Part shown: positions 1-6,057 of the stretch, piece by piece
Layout: every line of letters begins with the position of its first letter
How positions within the stretch are numbered: the first letter of the stretch is position 1
From: Halobacteriales archaeon SW_9_67_24
GTDB taxonomy: Archaea; Halobacteriota; Halobacteria; Halobacteriales; Halococcaceae
Direction: 5' to 3'
Assembly (NCBI GenBank): GCA_003022685.1
Contig: PXSV01000023.1
Location: 1-12,152 of the forward strand
Length of the DNA stretch: 12,152 bases
Position numbers and translations under genes: made by a program
The notes under the pieces: generated by a model
Told to the model about the DNA's origin: nothing
What the model saw: the letters and a program-made list of their open reading frames with translations, nothing else
The model's database searches: none

Positions 1-45
1 GTCCTCGTCGTGGATGGTCTCGAAGTGGTCTGCACTGATGGGCAT
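1..45 (-). CDS. Partial unidentified protein (N-terminus only)
   Basis: Fifteen codons are visible, running off the left edge, with an ATG at 45-43 on the minus strand. The peptide begins MPISADHFETIHDED, an acidic composition typical of haloarchaeal cytosolic proteins. It lies downstream of the cyclodeaminase gene on the same strand, with about 100 nt between them. AT-rich sequence around 67-76 lies about 26 nt upstream of the ATG and could be its own TATA element. I do not recognise the family; fifteen residues are too few to assign a function. Confidence 0.55.
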   Translation of the reverse strand, partial: MPISADHFETIHDED

Positions 46-144
46 ACCGCATCGTTTGTACTGGATTGTATTGAATGTATTGCCCGGTTGGAAGACAAAC
101 GTCACTCTTCGACGGCCGCAGAGGCTGAGAGCGGATCAGAACGA

Positions 145-756
145 TCAGCCGTTTTCCCCGAGGTTGGATTTCACCGTTGTGAGCGCTTTTTCGCTTCTCT
201 CGTCGATCTCGTCCGAGCGCTTTTCGATCCCCGTGATGTCGTTCGCGTCCGCCATCATCCCCAGGTTGCTCTGCACAGTGACGATCGATGCCTGGAGGGC
301 CGCATGTGCGAGAAACGCCCCCGTTCCCGCGTCGGTGAGGGCGTTGCGGTTCCCCTTCGCGGTCACCACCTTTGCGTGTTCGAGGACATCGAGACACACC
401 TCGGCTATCTCGAGCGGAACCTCGGCGGTGCGGCGTGATTTCTCTCGAAGCAGCTCGGCCCGATCCTCGCCGTTCGGCGTTTCGAACGCGGCCTGCAACT
501 CGTCGACGGCCGCCGAGTCCTCGTCCGCGAGTTCCAACAGCCGGCCCCGGCGTGCGCCGAGTTCGTCACGAATCTCGGTTAGTTCGGCTCGAACGTCGGC
601 GTAGTCGTCCTTCTCGATCGTATGGATGCACACCATCTCACAGAGCGCCGCGCCGAATGCACCGCCGACGGCAGCGACCGCACCGCCGCTTGGCGTCACG
701 ACGTTTGCCGCGACGTCATCGAGAAACTCGTCGATCGTTCGGTCGGCAAAGCTCAT
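145..756 (-). CDS. Cyclodeaminase/cyclohydrolase family protein (FTCD C-terminal domain type)
   Basis: The 203-aa product matches the formiminotransferase-cyclodeaminase C-terminal family, which includes stand-alone methenyl-tetrahydrofolate cyclohydrolases (FchA) of about 200 aa. Visible hallmarks are an N-terminal DEFLDDVAANVVTPSGGAVAA stretch (about residues 8-28), followed by a small-residue helix with GAFGAALCEMV, and later GNRNALTDAGTGAF then QSNLGMM, which resemble the family's GNxNxxSD and NL blocks. By family knowledge it would interconvert folate-bound one-carbon units in the cytosol. The ATG at 756 is chosen because the family N-terminus starts there and a GGAGGT sits 5 nt upstream (762-767); the longer open frame upstream to 1008 has no family similarity that I can see. 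Whether the reaction is cyclohydrolase or formimino-THF cyclodeaminase cannot be decided from sequence alone. Confidence 0.88.
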   Translation of the reverse strand: MSFADRTIDEFLDDVAANVVTPSGGAVAAVGGAFGAALCEMVCIHTIEKDDYADVRAELTEIRDELGARRGRLLELADEDSAAVDELQAAFETPNGEDRAELLREKSRRTAEVPLEIAEVCLDVLEHAKVVTAKGNRNALTDAGTGAFLAHAALQASIVTVQSNLGMMADANDITGIEKRSDEIDERSEKALTTVKSNLGENG

Positions 757-782
757 GTTCGACCTCCCGGCGGTGGAGAGAC

Positions 783-791
783 AAATATCTG
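783..791 (-). promoter_or_regulatory. Candidate TATA element for the cyclodeaminase gene
   Basis: On the minus strand this reads AGATATTTG, centred about 31 nt before the ATG at 756. That predicts a start site only a few nucleotides upstream of the ATG, which would leave the GGAGGT at 762-767 at the very edge of the transcript or outside it. Either the transcript starts slightly earlier or the Shine-Dalgarno match is fortuitous. Confidence 0.4.
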
Positions 792-924
792 ACCCGGTCG
801 GCTGGTTTTCGCCCGGCGTATCGAGATCCTCACCGAAGCTGAGGCGGACCTCCCGCCGGTCGAGGCGCTCGTGGAAATCGAGGGAGCCGAGGACGACCGT
901 CGCGCGAAACGACGATCGGGCGAA

Positions 925-932
925 CGTTTTAG
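925..932 (+). promoter_or_regulatory. TATA element for the small membrane protein gene
   Basis: CGTTTTAG is centred about 27 nt before the ATG at 956. This is the spacing expected for a leaderless haloarchaeal transcript and it supports that start codon. Confidence 0.55.
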
Positions 933-955
933 CCGCTGGACGGACGAACCGTCGT

Positions 956-1240
956 ATGGTCGGACTGTCGCCGCTCATCCAGGTCGGGGCGCTGGCGAAC
1001 GCGGCCATCGCGGCCCTGGTAGTGGGTGTTGTGGCCGTTCTCGGTTACCGACGACTTGCGGGGACCGACGACGCCGACACGACGGCGCGGTCGAGCGAGT
1101 CGACCGCGGGGCCGCCGCTCGAATCGTGGCGTTCGGTCTACGACGTCGACAAGGCCGACGCCGACCGCGAGATGAGCGCCGTCCAGAAGCAAGCGAGCGA
1201 TCTCGCGGAGGCCGACAACGAGGCGCGACGGCGACGCTGA
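956..1240 (+). CDS. Small single-pass membrane protein, unknown function
   Basis: The 94-aa product has one hydrophobic segment at about residues 6-29 (IQVGALANAAIAALVVGVV then AVLGY), followed by a basic YRR and a polar, charged C-terminal half rich in D, E, S and A. This suggests an N-terminal anchor with a short soluble tail, probably cytoplasmic by the positive-inside rule. No enzymatic motif is visible. The start is supported by the TATA element 27 nt upstream; the open frame extends further upstream, but that part has no protein-like character. It lies 96 nt before adk on the same strand, but adk has its own promoter, so co-transcription is not required. I do not recognise a named family. 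Confidence 0.7.
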   Translation: MVGLSPLIQVGALANAAIAALVVGVVAVLGYRRLAGTDDADTTARSSESTAGPPLESWRSVYDVDKADADREMSAVQKQASDLAEADNEARRRR

Positions 1241-1304
1241 CCCGTCGAGCAGCGACCACGGCGGGCAGTTCGATTCGTGGCTGGGGCCGCCGGCGCGTAT
1301 CTGC

Positions 1305-1315
1305 AAACCTTTTAG
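1305..1315 (+). promoter_or_regulatory. TATA element for adk
   Basis: AAACCTTTTAG is centred 26 nt before the adk ATG at 1337, predicting a leaderless adk mRNA. No Shine-Dalgarno sequence is visible before the ATG, which agrees. Confidence 0.6.
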
Positions 1316-1336
1316 CGTCGCCCGCGAAGCCCGCTT

Positions 1337-1972
1337 ATGAGCCAGCAACCGAACGTCCTGCTGCTCGGGCCACCGGGTGCAGGCAAGGGTACCCAGAGCG
1401 CGAACATCGCCGACGAGTACGACGTTCCCCACGTCACGACCGGTGACGCGCTCCGGGCGAACAAGGACATGCAGACTGAGCACGGCACCCCGCGATCGTT
1501 CATGGAGGCGGGCGAGCTCGTTCCCGATCCCGTGGTAAACGAGATCGTGGCCGAGGCGCTCGGCGACGGCGAAGGGTACGTGCTCGACGGCTACCCCCGC
1601 AACGAGGAGCAGGTCGCCTATCTCGCCGACATCACCACCCTCGATGTCGTCTGCCTGCTCTCGGTGAGCGAATCCGAGTTGGTCGATCGCCTGACCGGCC
1701 GGCGGGTCTGTACGGAGTGCGGCGCGAACTACCACGTCGAGTTCGATCAGCCCGATGAGGAGGGCGTCTGTGACGAGTGTGGTGGCGAGTTGATCCAGCG
1801 CGACGACGATACCGAGGACACCGTGCGCGAGCGCCTCCGGGTCTACCACGAGACAACCGAACCCGTGGTCGAGCACTACCGCGAGGCCGGCGTGCTCCAG
1901 GAGATCGACGGCGAGCAGTCCCCGAGTGCGGTGTGGGACACCCTCCGGGCGACGATCGACGAGACGATCTGA
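1337..1972 (+). CDS. adk: Adenylate kinase (zinc-type LID)
   Basis: The 211-aa product is a full-length adenylate kinase of the bacterial-like long type used by haloarchaea, catalysing ATP + AMP to 2 ADP in the cytosol. The P-loop GPPGAGKGT is at residues 11-19 (Lys17), the AMP-binding TTGDALR follows, and the DGYPRNEEQ signature is present. The LID domain carries two CxxC pairs (C125/C128 and C145/C148), as in zinc-binding adenylate kinases. The C-terminal Arg-rich RERLRVYHE segment is also conserved. The start fits the P-loop position and the promoter spacing. It heads the adk-DUF106-cmk-truB group common in archaea, where it usually follows secY; secY is not seen in this window, and a 94-aa membrane protein gene lies upstream instead. 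Confidence 0.97.
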   Translation: MSQQPNVLLLGPPGAGKGTQSANIADEYDVPHVTTGDALRANKDMQTEHGTPRSFMEAGELVPDPVVNEIVAEALGDGEGYVLDGYPRNEEQVAYLADITTLDVVCLLSVSESELVDRLTGRRVCTECGANYHVEFDQPDEEGVCDECGGELIQRDDDTEDTVRERLRVYHETTEPVVEHYREAGVLQEIDGEQSPSAVWDTLRATIDETI

Positions 1973-2050
1973 CGCCCCGAGGTACCGCCGTCTCGATCGT
2001 CGTGCGGGCGACACCCGCACCGATTCGGGACCGATCTCCCGAGCGGACGA

Positions 2051-2067
2051 ACTAAAAGGTTGATTAG
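2051..2067 (+). promoter_or_regulatory. Candidate promoter for the DUF106 gene
   Basis: ACTAAAAGGTTGATTAG contains two AT-rich boxes upstream of the ATG at 2091. The TGATTAG box (2061-2067) is about 27 nt from the ATG (leaderless reading); the CTAAAAG box would give a leader of roughly 10 nt. The sequence does not show which is used. Confidence 0.45.
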
Positions 2068-2090
2068 CGTCCGCTCCGAAGGGGTCTGCA

Positions 2091-3038
2091 ATGGCGCGGA
2101 CAGCCGACAAAGTGCGCTCGCTGATCGCCGAGGACAGCGCGTTCGAGGACGCGCTCTCGGTGGTGCTCTCGCGGGCCGGTCACGCATCCCCCGACGAGGA
2201 GGCAACCCCCGACGGCGGCACGCAGCCACACACCGTGACGTGGGGCGACGTCAGCGACGACCTCACGAGCGGCCAGTGGGGTCGGCTGATCGAGAGCGGG
2301 ATCCTCAGGGACGCCGACGGCAGCGGGTTCGCGGTGAACGACCCCGAAGGGGTGCGCGAGGCGCTCGGCGACGACGCGGTCGAGACGGACGACGGCGACG
2401 ACGACGAATCGAACTGGTCGACCTACGACAAGCTCGCGGGCCTCGGCGCGCTCGCGTTCTTCCCGGCGTACTGGTTCGACCCCCTCCGGAACGTGGTCGG
2501 CGAGACCGTCGACCTCTTTTTCGGTCCGCTCGACGCAGTCCTCCCCTTTTATGCGGTCGTGATCGTGCTCTCGGTTCTCACGGGGCTGTACTCCACCCTG
2601 CTCCAGGCGAACCTGATGAACACCGAGAAGATGAGCGAGGTCCAGGCAAAGATGAGCGACATTCAGGACCGCCGGAAGGAAGCCAAAGAGCGCGGCGACG
2701 ACGCCGCCCTCGAACGCATTCAGGAGGAGCAGATGGACGCGATGGGCGACCAGCTCGGGATGTTCAAAGAGCAGTTCCGGCCGATGGTCTGGATCATGCT
2801 GCTCACCATCCCGGCCTTCGTCTGGATGTACTGGATGATCGGCGTTCGCGGTGGGGGTGCCACACACGTCGACGCCGGTGAGGGGACGATCGTACTGCCG
2901 ATATTCGGCGCGATGGAGTGGAAAGAGCAGGTCGGAGGGTTCGTCTGGATTTGGTTGGTCTGGTACTTCCTCTGCTCCACGGCCTTCCGGCTGATCATCC
3001 AGAAAACACTCAATATTCGGACCACGCCCGGGTCGTAG
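2091..3038 (+). CDS. DUF106 / EMC3-TMCO1 (Oxa1-superfamily) membrane protein
   Basis: The 315-aa product resembles the archaeal DUF106 family, which by established work belongs with EMC3, TMCO1 and Oxa1/YidC insertases that help place proteins in membranes. The layout fits: an acidic cytosolic N-terminal extension (about 1-110, with a DDGDDDE run), a hydrophobic segment at about 116-132, TM at about 150-172 (FYAVVIVLSVLTGLYSTLL), a charged coiled-coil hairpin at about 175-225 (KMSEVQAKMSDIQDRRKEAK), TM at about 231-252 and TM at about 281-303. The Met-rich stretch near the coiled coil (QMDAMGDQLGMF) is also typical. The N-terminal extension of about 110 residues seems longer than in compact archaeal homologues and may be a haloarchaeal addition. 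It sits between adk and cmk as in many archaea. Confidence 0.88.
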   Translation: MARTADKVRSLIAEDSAFEDALSVVLSRAGHASPDEEATPDGGTQPHTVTWGDVSDDLTSGQWGRLIESGILRDADGSGFAVNDPEGVREALGDDAVETDDGDDDESNWSTYDKLAGLGALAFFPAYWFDPLRNVVGETVDLFFGPLDAVLPFYAVVIVLSVLTGLYSTLLQANLMNTEKMSEVQAKMSDIQDRRKEAKERGDDAALERIQEEQMDAMGDQLGMFKEQFRPMVWIMLLTIPAFVWMYWMIGVRGGGATHVDAGEGTIVLPIFGAMEWKEQVGGFVWIWLVWYFLCSTAFRLIIQKTLNIRTTPGS

Positions 3039-3083
3039 TTCTCTCACTCCGCCCGACGAGCACGACGAGCGGGAGACACAACC

Positions 3084-3091
3084 GATTTGTA
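3084..3091 (+). promoter_or_regulatory. TATA-like element for cmk
   Basis: GATTTGTA is centred about 26 nt before the ATG at 3114, predicting a leaderless cmk-truB transcript. It favours the ATG at 3114 over the out-of-frame ATG at 3107. Confidence 0.45.
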
Positions 3092-3113
3092 CCGCGCCGG
3101 ACCCAGATGAGAC

Positions 3114-3689
3114 ATGTTTGTCCCCCTTTCGGGGCCGGCCGGCGGCGGCACGTCCACAACTGCCGCCGACCTCGCCGAGGCGCTCGGCTACGAACATGTG
3201 AGCGGCGGCGACGTCTTCCGGTCGATGGCCGACGAGCGCGGGCTCACGCCCCTCGAACTCAACCGGCTCGCCGAGGACGACGACGAGATCGACCGCGCGC
3301 TCGACCGCCGCCAGCGCGAGATCGCCGCCGACCGTGACGACGTGGTGCTCGAATCCAGGCTCGCTGGCTGGATGGCGGGCGAGCACGCCGACCTCCGGCT
3401 CTGGCTCGACGCTCCCCTCGACGTTCGCGCCGCGAGGATCGCCGACCGCGAGGACAAACCCACGGACCTCGCCCGCGAGGAGACCGAAGCCCGCGAGCAG
3501 AGCGAAGCCCGGCGCTACCGGGAATATTACGACATCGATATCGAGGACCGCTCGATCTACGATCTCGCGGTGAGCACCGCGCGGTGGGGGCCCGAAACCG
3601 TCCTCGATCTCCTCCGCGAGGCGTGTGAGCGCTACGACCCCGCGACCGACGAGGGCGGGGTCGTCGCCGACGCCGATTACGACCGGTGA
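3114..3689 (+). CDS. cmk: Archaeal-type cytidylate kinase
   Basis: The 191-aa product matches archaeal (d)CMP kinase: it would phosphorylate CMP/dCMP with ATP in the cytosol. It has an N-terminal nucleotide-binding loop SGPAGGGTSTTAADLAEALG (from residue 6), the EHVSGGDVFRSMA block after it, a VVLESRLAGWM strand, and a lid-like segment with DREDKPTDLA and ARRYREYYDIDI. Length is normal for the family. The usual P-loop lysine position (residue 13 in GPAGGGTST) is threonine; I recall T-containing loops in archaeal cytidylate kinases but cannot verify this here. The stop codon TGA overlaps the truB ATG by one base (TGATG), implying translational coupling of the two genes. Confidence 0.92.
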   Translation: MFVPLSGPAGGGTSTTAADLAEALGYEHVSGGDVFRSMADERGLTPLELNRLAEDDDEIDRALDRRQREIAADRDDVVLESRLAGWMAGEHADLRLWLDAPLDVRAARIADREDKPTDLAREETEAREQSEARRYREYYDIDIEDRSIYDLAVSTARWGPETVLDLLREACERYDPATDEGGVVADADYDR

Positions 3690-4561
3690 TGCGCAGTCCA
3701 CCGGACGAGCGCTCCCCCGACGACCGCCCCGCGTTCGGCGTCGTGAACCTCGACAAACCGCCCGGCCCTTCCGCCCACCAGGTCACGGGCTGGGTCCGCG
3801 ATCTCGTCGGGGTCGACCGCGCGGCCCACGCCGGCACGCTCGATCCGAAAGTGACGGGCTGTCTGCCGATCCTGCTCGGCGACGCGACCCGGCTCGCCCA
3901 GGTCTTCCTCGAAGGCGCGAAGGAGTACGTGGCGGTCCTCGAACTCCACGGCCCCGCGCCCGACGATCTCGACGCCGTGCTCGCGGCGTTCGAGGGGGCG
4001 ATCCATCAGAAACCACCGAAAAAGAGCGCGGTCGCGCGGCGGCTGCGGGTCCGGACGATCCACGCGCTCGACGTGCTCGACGTCGAGGAGCGTCGCGTGC
4101 TCTGCCGGATCCGGTGTGAGAGCGGAACCTACGTCAGGAAGCTGTGTCACGACCTCGGTCTCGCGCTCGGGACGGGCGCGCATATGGGCGACCTCCGGCG
4201 AGTAGGAACGGAGCCGTTCGACGACACCGATCTCGTGAGCCTCCACGACCTCACGGACGCGCTCGCGTTCGCCGAGGACGGCGACACCGCTCCGCTCGCC
4301 GACGCCGTGCAACCGGCCGAGCGCGCGCTCGTGCATCTCCCGCGGGTGACGATCGCGCCGAGCGCTGCCCGCGAGGTGGCGGAGGGTGCGCCGGTGTACG
4401 CACCAGGCGTGCTCTCGATCGAGGGCACGTCGGCGGCGAACGACGAACCGCTGGTGGCGTGTTACACGCCCGACGGGGCCGCGGTCTGTCTCGGCCGGCT
4501 CGTGGGCGAGGTCGACGCCGAACGCGGAACGGTCGTCGACCTCGAACGCGTCCTGATCTAA
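3689..4561 (+). CDS. truB: tRNA/rRNA pseudouridine synthase, Cbf5/TruB family
   Basis: The 290-aa product is the archaeal Cbf5/TruB enzyme, which converts uridine to pseudouridine, both as part of H/ACA guide RNPs and on tRNA U55. The catalytic motif HAGTLDPKVTGCLP is present with Asp52 as the nucleophile. KEYVAVL, the RIRCESGTYVRKLCHDLG block and a C-terminal PUA domain (about 210-285, starting near LPRVTIAPSAAREVAEGAPVYA) follow. The ATG at 3689 is preferred: it shares one base with the cmk stop, and the GTG at 3686 would add only one residue. The stop (4559-4561) overlaps the stop of the convergent mscS gene by four bases. Confidence 0.95.
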   Translation: MRSPPDERSPDDRPAFGVVNLDKPPGPSAHQVTGWVRDLVGVDRAAHAGTLDPKVTGCLPILLGDATRLAQVFLEGAKEYVAVLELHGPAPDDLDAVLAAFEGAIHQKPPKKSAVARRLRVRTIHALDVLDVEERRVLCRIRCESGTYVRKLCHDLGLALGTGAHMGDLRRVGTEPFDDTDLVSLHDLTDALAFAEDGDTAPLADAVQPAERALVHLPRVTIAPSAAREVAEGAPVYAPGVLSIEGTSAANDEPLVACYTPDGAAVCLGRLVGEVDAERGTVVDLERVLI

Positions 4562-5463
4562 CCGTCGGCCCGCGCGAGATCGGCCTCGCCCATGTTCTCG
4601 ATGTCGATCCCGCCGGTGAGTTCGGTGTAGGGGTACGGCATGTCGATCCCCTCGGCGTCGAAGTGCTCCTTGACCCCCTGGACCCACGTCGAGACGGCGT
4701 TGACGTACTTCCCGCGGGAGGGGTCGGCGATGTGGGCGCGGGCGGTGAGGTTGACCGAGGAGCCGCCGAGTTCGGTCAGGATCACGTCGGGTTCGGGTTC
4801 GGCTTCGAACCGATCGACGGTCGCGGCCTCCTCGACGATGATCTCCTTTGCCTGCTCGATGTCGTCCTCGTAGCCGATGCCGAAGGTGAAGGGCACTCTG
4901 AGCTCGTCGTTCGCCACCGGGTTCGTCACCGCGTTGTCCGCGAGCTCGGAGTTGGGGACCGTGATGAGCTCGTTGTCGAACGTTTCGAGCTTCGTCACCC
5001 GGAGCTCGATCTCCCGGACGACGCCGGTCGTGTCGTTCCACTCGATCCAGTCGCCGACCTCGAAGGGTTCGTCCCGGGAGATGAACACGCCCGCGACGAA
5101 GTTGCCGATGAGGTCCTGGGCAGCGAAGCCGAGCGCGAGCGAGAGCGCCCCCAACAGCGTCGCGAAGGCCGCGAGCACGGTCCCGAAGCCGGCGATCGTC
5201 GCGGCGAGTCCGAGCGCCGCGAACAGCGCGATCACCCCGGCGATGCTGGAGCCGAGGTCGACGACCATCCCGTCGAACCCGCGGGCGCTGAGCGCACCCT
5301 CGGTGAGCCGGACGAGCGCTGCGCGCGCGCTGTAGTATATGAGGACGAACGCGACGACGAACAGCACGACCGTCGCGGCGACGTCGACCAACGCCGGGCC
5401 GTACCGATCGATGACCCCATCCGGACTCGTCGGTATTCCCTGCTGGAGCACTGTCGCTGGCAT
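4558..5463 (-). CDS. MscS-family mechanosensitive channel
   Basis: The 301-aa product is a small-conductance mechanosensitive channel of the MscS family, expected in the cytoplasmic membrane to release solutes on hypo-osmotic shock. TM segments lie at about 21-46 (VVLFVVAFVLIYY) and 67-90 (SIAGVIALFAALGLAAT), and the pore helix is Ala/Gly/Leu-rich (TLLGALSLALGFAAQDLIGN) and leads into FVAGVFI. The beta domain is diagnostic: DEPFEVGDWIEW, then GVVREIELRVTKLETFDNE and LITVPNSELAD. The ATG at 5463 is preferred over 5472 and 5511 because a minus-strand TATA (5486-5493) is centred 26 nt upstream of it. Confidence 0.93.
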   Translation of the reverse strand: MPATVLQQGIPTSPDGVIDRYGPALVDVAATVVLFVVAFVLIYYSARAALVRLTEGALSARGFDGMVVDLGSSIAGVIALFAALGLAATIAGFGTVLAAFATLLGALSLALGFAAQDLIGNFVAGVFISRDEPFEVGDWIEWNDTTGVVREIELRVTKLETFDNELITVPNSELADNAVTNPVANDELRVPFTFGIGYEDDIEQAKEIIVEEAATVDRFEAEPEPDVILTELGGSSVNLTARAHIADPSRGKYVNAVSTWVQGVKEHFDAEGIDMPYPYTELTGGIDIENMGEADLARADG

Positions 5464-5485
5464 CGTTTTCATCCGGCCCCGCCCG

Positions 5486-5493
5486 CTTATGAA
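5486..5493 (-). promoter_or_regulatory. TATA element for mscS
   Basis: On the minus strand TTCATAAG is centred about 26 nt before the ATG at 5463. It predicts a leaderless transcript beginning at the Met-Pro-Ala start. Confidence 0.5.
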
Positions 5494-5553
5494 ACTGTTG
5501 TCCACCGGCAAACCCTACCGCGCCGACGCCGATCCGGACCACGGAAACGAAGG

Positions 5554-5561
5554 GCTTAATC
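5554..5561 (+). promoter_or_regulatory. TATA element for tRNA-Pro
   Basis: GCTTAATC is centred about 29 nt before the first tRNA base (5587), a usual arrangement for a haloarchaeal tRNA promoter with a very short 5' leader. Confidence 0.5.
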
Positions 5562-5586
5562 CCGGCAGTGGCATCGTTGGGGACGC

Positions 5587-5659
5587 GGGACCGTGGGGTA
5601 GCTTGGTATCCTCGGCGCATGGGGTGCGTCGGACTCGAGTTCGAATCTCGACGGTCCCA
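5587..5659 (+). tRNA. tRNA-Pro (anticodon GGG)
   Basis: The 73-nt gene folds as a complete cloverleaf. The acceptor stem GGGACCG (5587-5593) pairs with CGGTCCC (5652-5658), and discriminator A is at 5659. The D loop has GG (5605-5606). The anticodon stem GGCGC/GCGTC (5614-5618/5626-5630, one G-T pair) carries loop ATGGGGT with anticodon GGG at 5621-5623 and G37, as expected for proline. The T stem TCGAG/CTCGA encloses TTCGAAT. The D-stem pair 13-22 is a mismatch, which tRNAs tolerate. No intron is seen and CCA is not encoded. It would decode CCC (and CCU). Confidence 0.95.
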
Positions 5660-5930
5660 CTCCACCGCTTTCCTCGAACCGCCGGCCGGCAGGTCATCAC
5701 ACCATCTCTCACGCGATGGACGCTCGTGACATTTCCATTGTTCTGCTGGTGGACTGTTTTCCGTAGGACGGGCGGACTGATGGACAACTCCGGTCAACGC
5801 CGATCCGTTGTGCGCTATCGCCCGCCGGCGGTATGACGCGCACACGGTCGCAAATACGATCGACCCTTGGGACCGGCCGTGTCGGTGGTTCGATTAGGCC
5901 CCAACCCGATCCCGGAGAAACGGGTCGCAT
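5660..5930. other. Intergenic stretch with no recognisable gene
   Basis: This gap between tRNA-Pro and the next promoter holds no open frame with protein-like composition; the minus-strand frames here also read antisense through the tRNA and look like noise. A locally less GC-rich patch lies at about 5715-5765. A weak dyad, ACCCG with CGGGT, occurs near 5904-5925 just upstream of the promoter and might be an operator, but nothing else supports that. I saw no direct repeat of the tRNA 3' end that would mark an integration site. Confidence 0.5.
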
Positions 5931-5944
5931 GGAAATGTTTATCG
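5931..5944 (+). promoter_or_regulatory. Promoter (BRE + TATA) of the small ORF / surface glycoprotein transcript
   Basis: GGAAATGTTTATCG combines a purine-rich BRE-like part with a TTTA TATA core centred near 5940. The predicted start site falls at about 5966-5968, i.e. on the ATG of the 29-codon ORF, giving a leaderless transcript. Confidence 0.55.
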
Positions 5945-5967
5945 GGCGCTAGTATGAGGTGTGTTGC

Positions 5968-6057
5968 ATGAACCGAACTGCGAGTGACACGGTATCGATT
6001 CCGACGGACAACGCCCGATCGGATACTGCTGCGCCCACCCGTGGGAGCGGGCGATGA
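5968..6057 (+). CDS. Candidate 29-aa leader/small protein upstream of the surface glycoprotein
   Basis: The ORF starts at the base where the promoter at 5931-5944 predicts transcription to begin, and ends in a TGA overlapping the ATG of the next gene (ATGA at 6054-6057). The peptide (MNRTASDTVSIPTDNARSDT, then a short tail ending RGSGR) is polar, with no membrane segment or cysteines. It may be a real small protein, or a leader ORF whose leaderless translation delivers ribosomes to the internal Shine-Dalgarno site and the glycoprotein start. No family is recognised. The alternative is a plain 5' untranslated leader that happens to be open. Confidence 0.45.
   Translation: MNRTASDTVSIPTDNARSDTAAPTRGSGR
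6043..6047 (+). promoter_or_regulatory. Shine-Dalgarno site deciding the glycoprotein start
   Basis: GGGAG ends 6 nt before the ATG at 6054, within the 3' end of the 29-codon ORF. It stands out because most genes in this window lack such a site and appear leaderless. It supports internal initiation at 6054 on a transcript that starts about 86 nt upstream. Confidence 0.5.

Noticed and set aside
793..955. Plus-strand peptide-like stretch (IEILTEAEADLPPVEALVEI and onward) between the divergent cyclodeaminase and small membrane protein genes
   Set aside because: The composition looks protein-like, but the frame has no ATG, starts just after a stop, and runs through the promoter of the gene at 956; it could be a gene remnant, but I cannot support it.
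2064..3701. Long minus-strand open frame opposite DUF106 and cmk
   Set aside because: It is antisense to two recognisable genes and reflects high GC and biased codon use; no family is recognisable.
3677..5845. Very long minus-strand open frame covering truB, mscS and tRNA-Pro
   Set aside because: It is antisense to truB, out of frame with mscS and runs through a tRNA; Arg-rich repetitive composition typical of a shadow frame.
5587..5930. tRNA-Pro as an integration (att) site
   Set aside because: No copy of the tRNA 3' end was found downstream in the window and no integrase is present.
5954..5971. Five-codon ORF (ATG AGG TGT GTT GCA TGA) overlapping the start of the 29-codon ORF
   Set aside because: It lies upstream of the predicted transcription start and is too short to judge.
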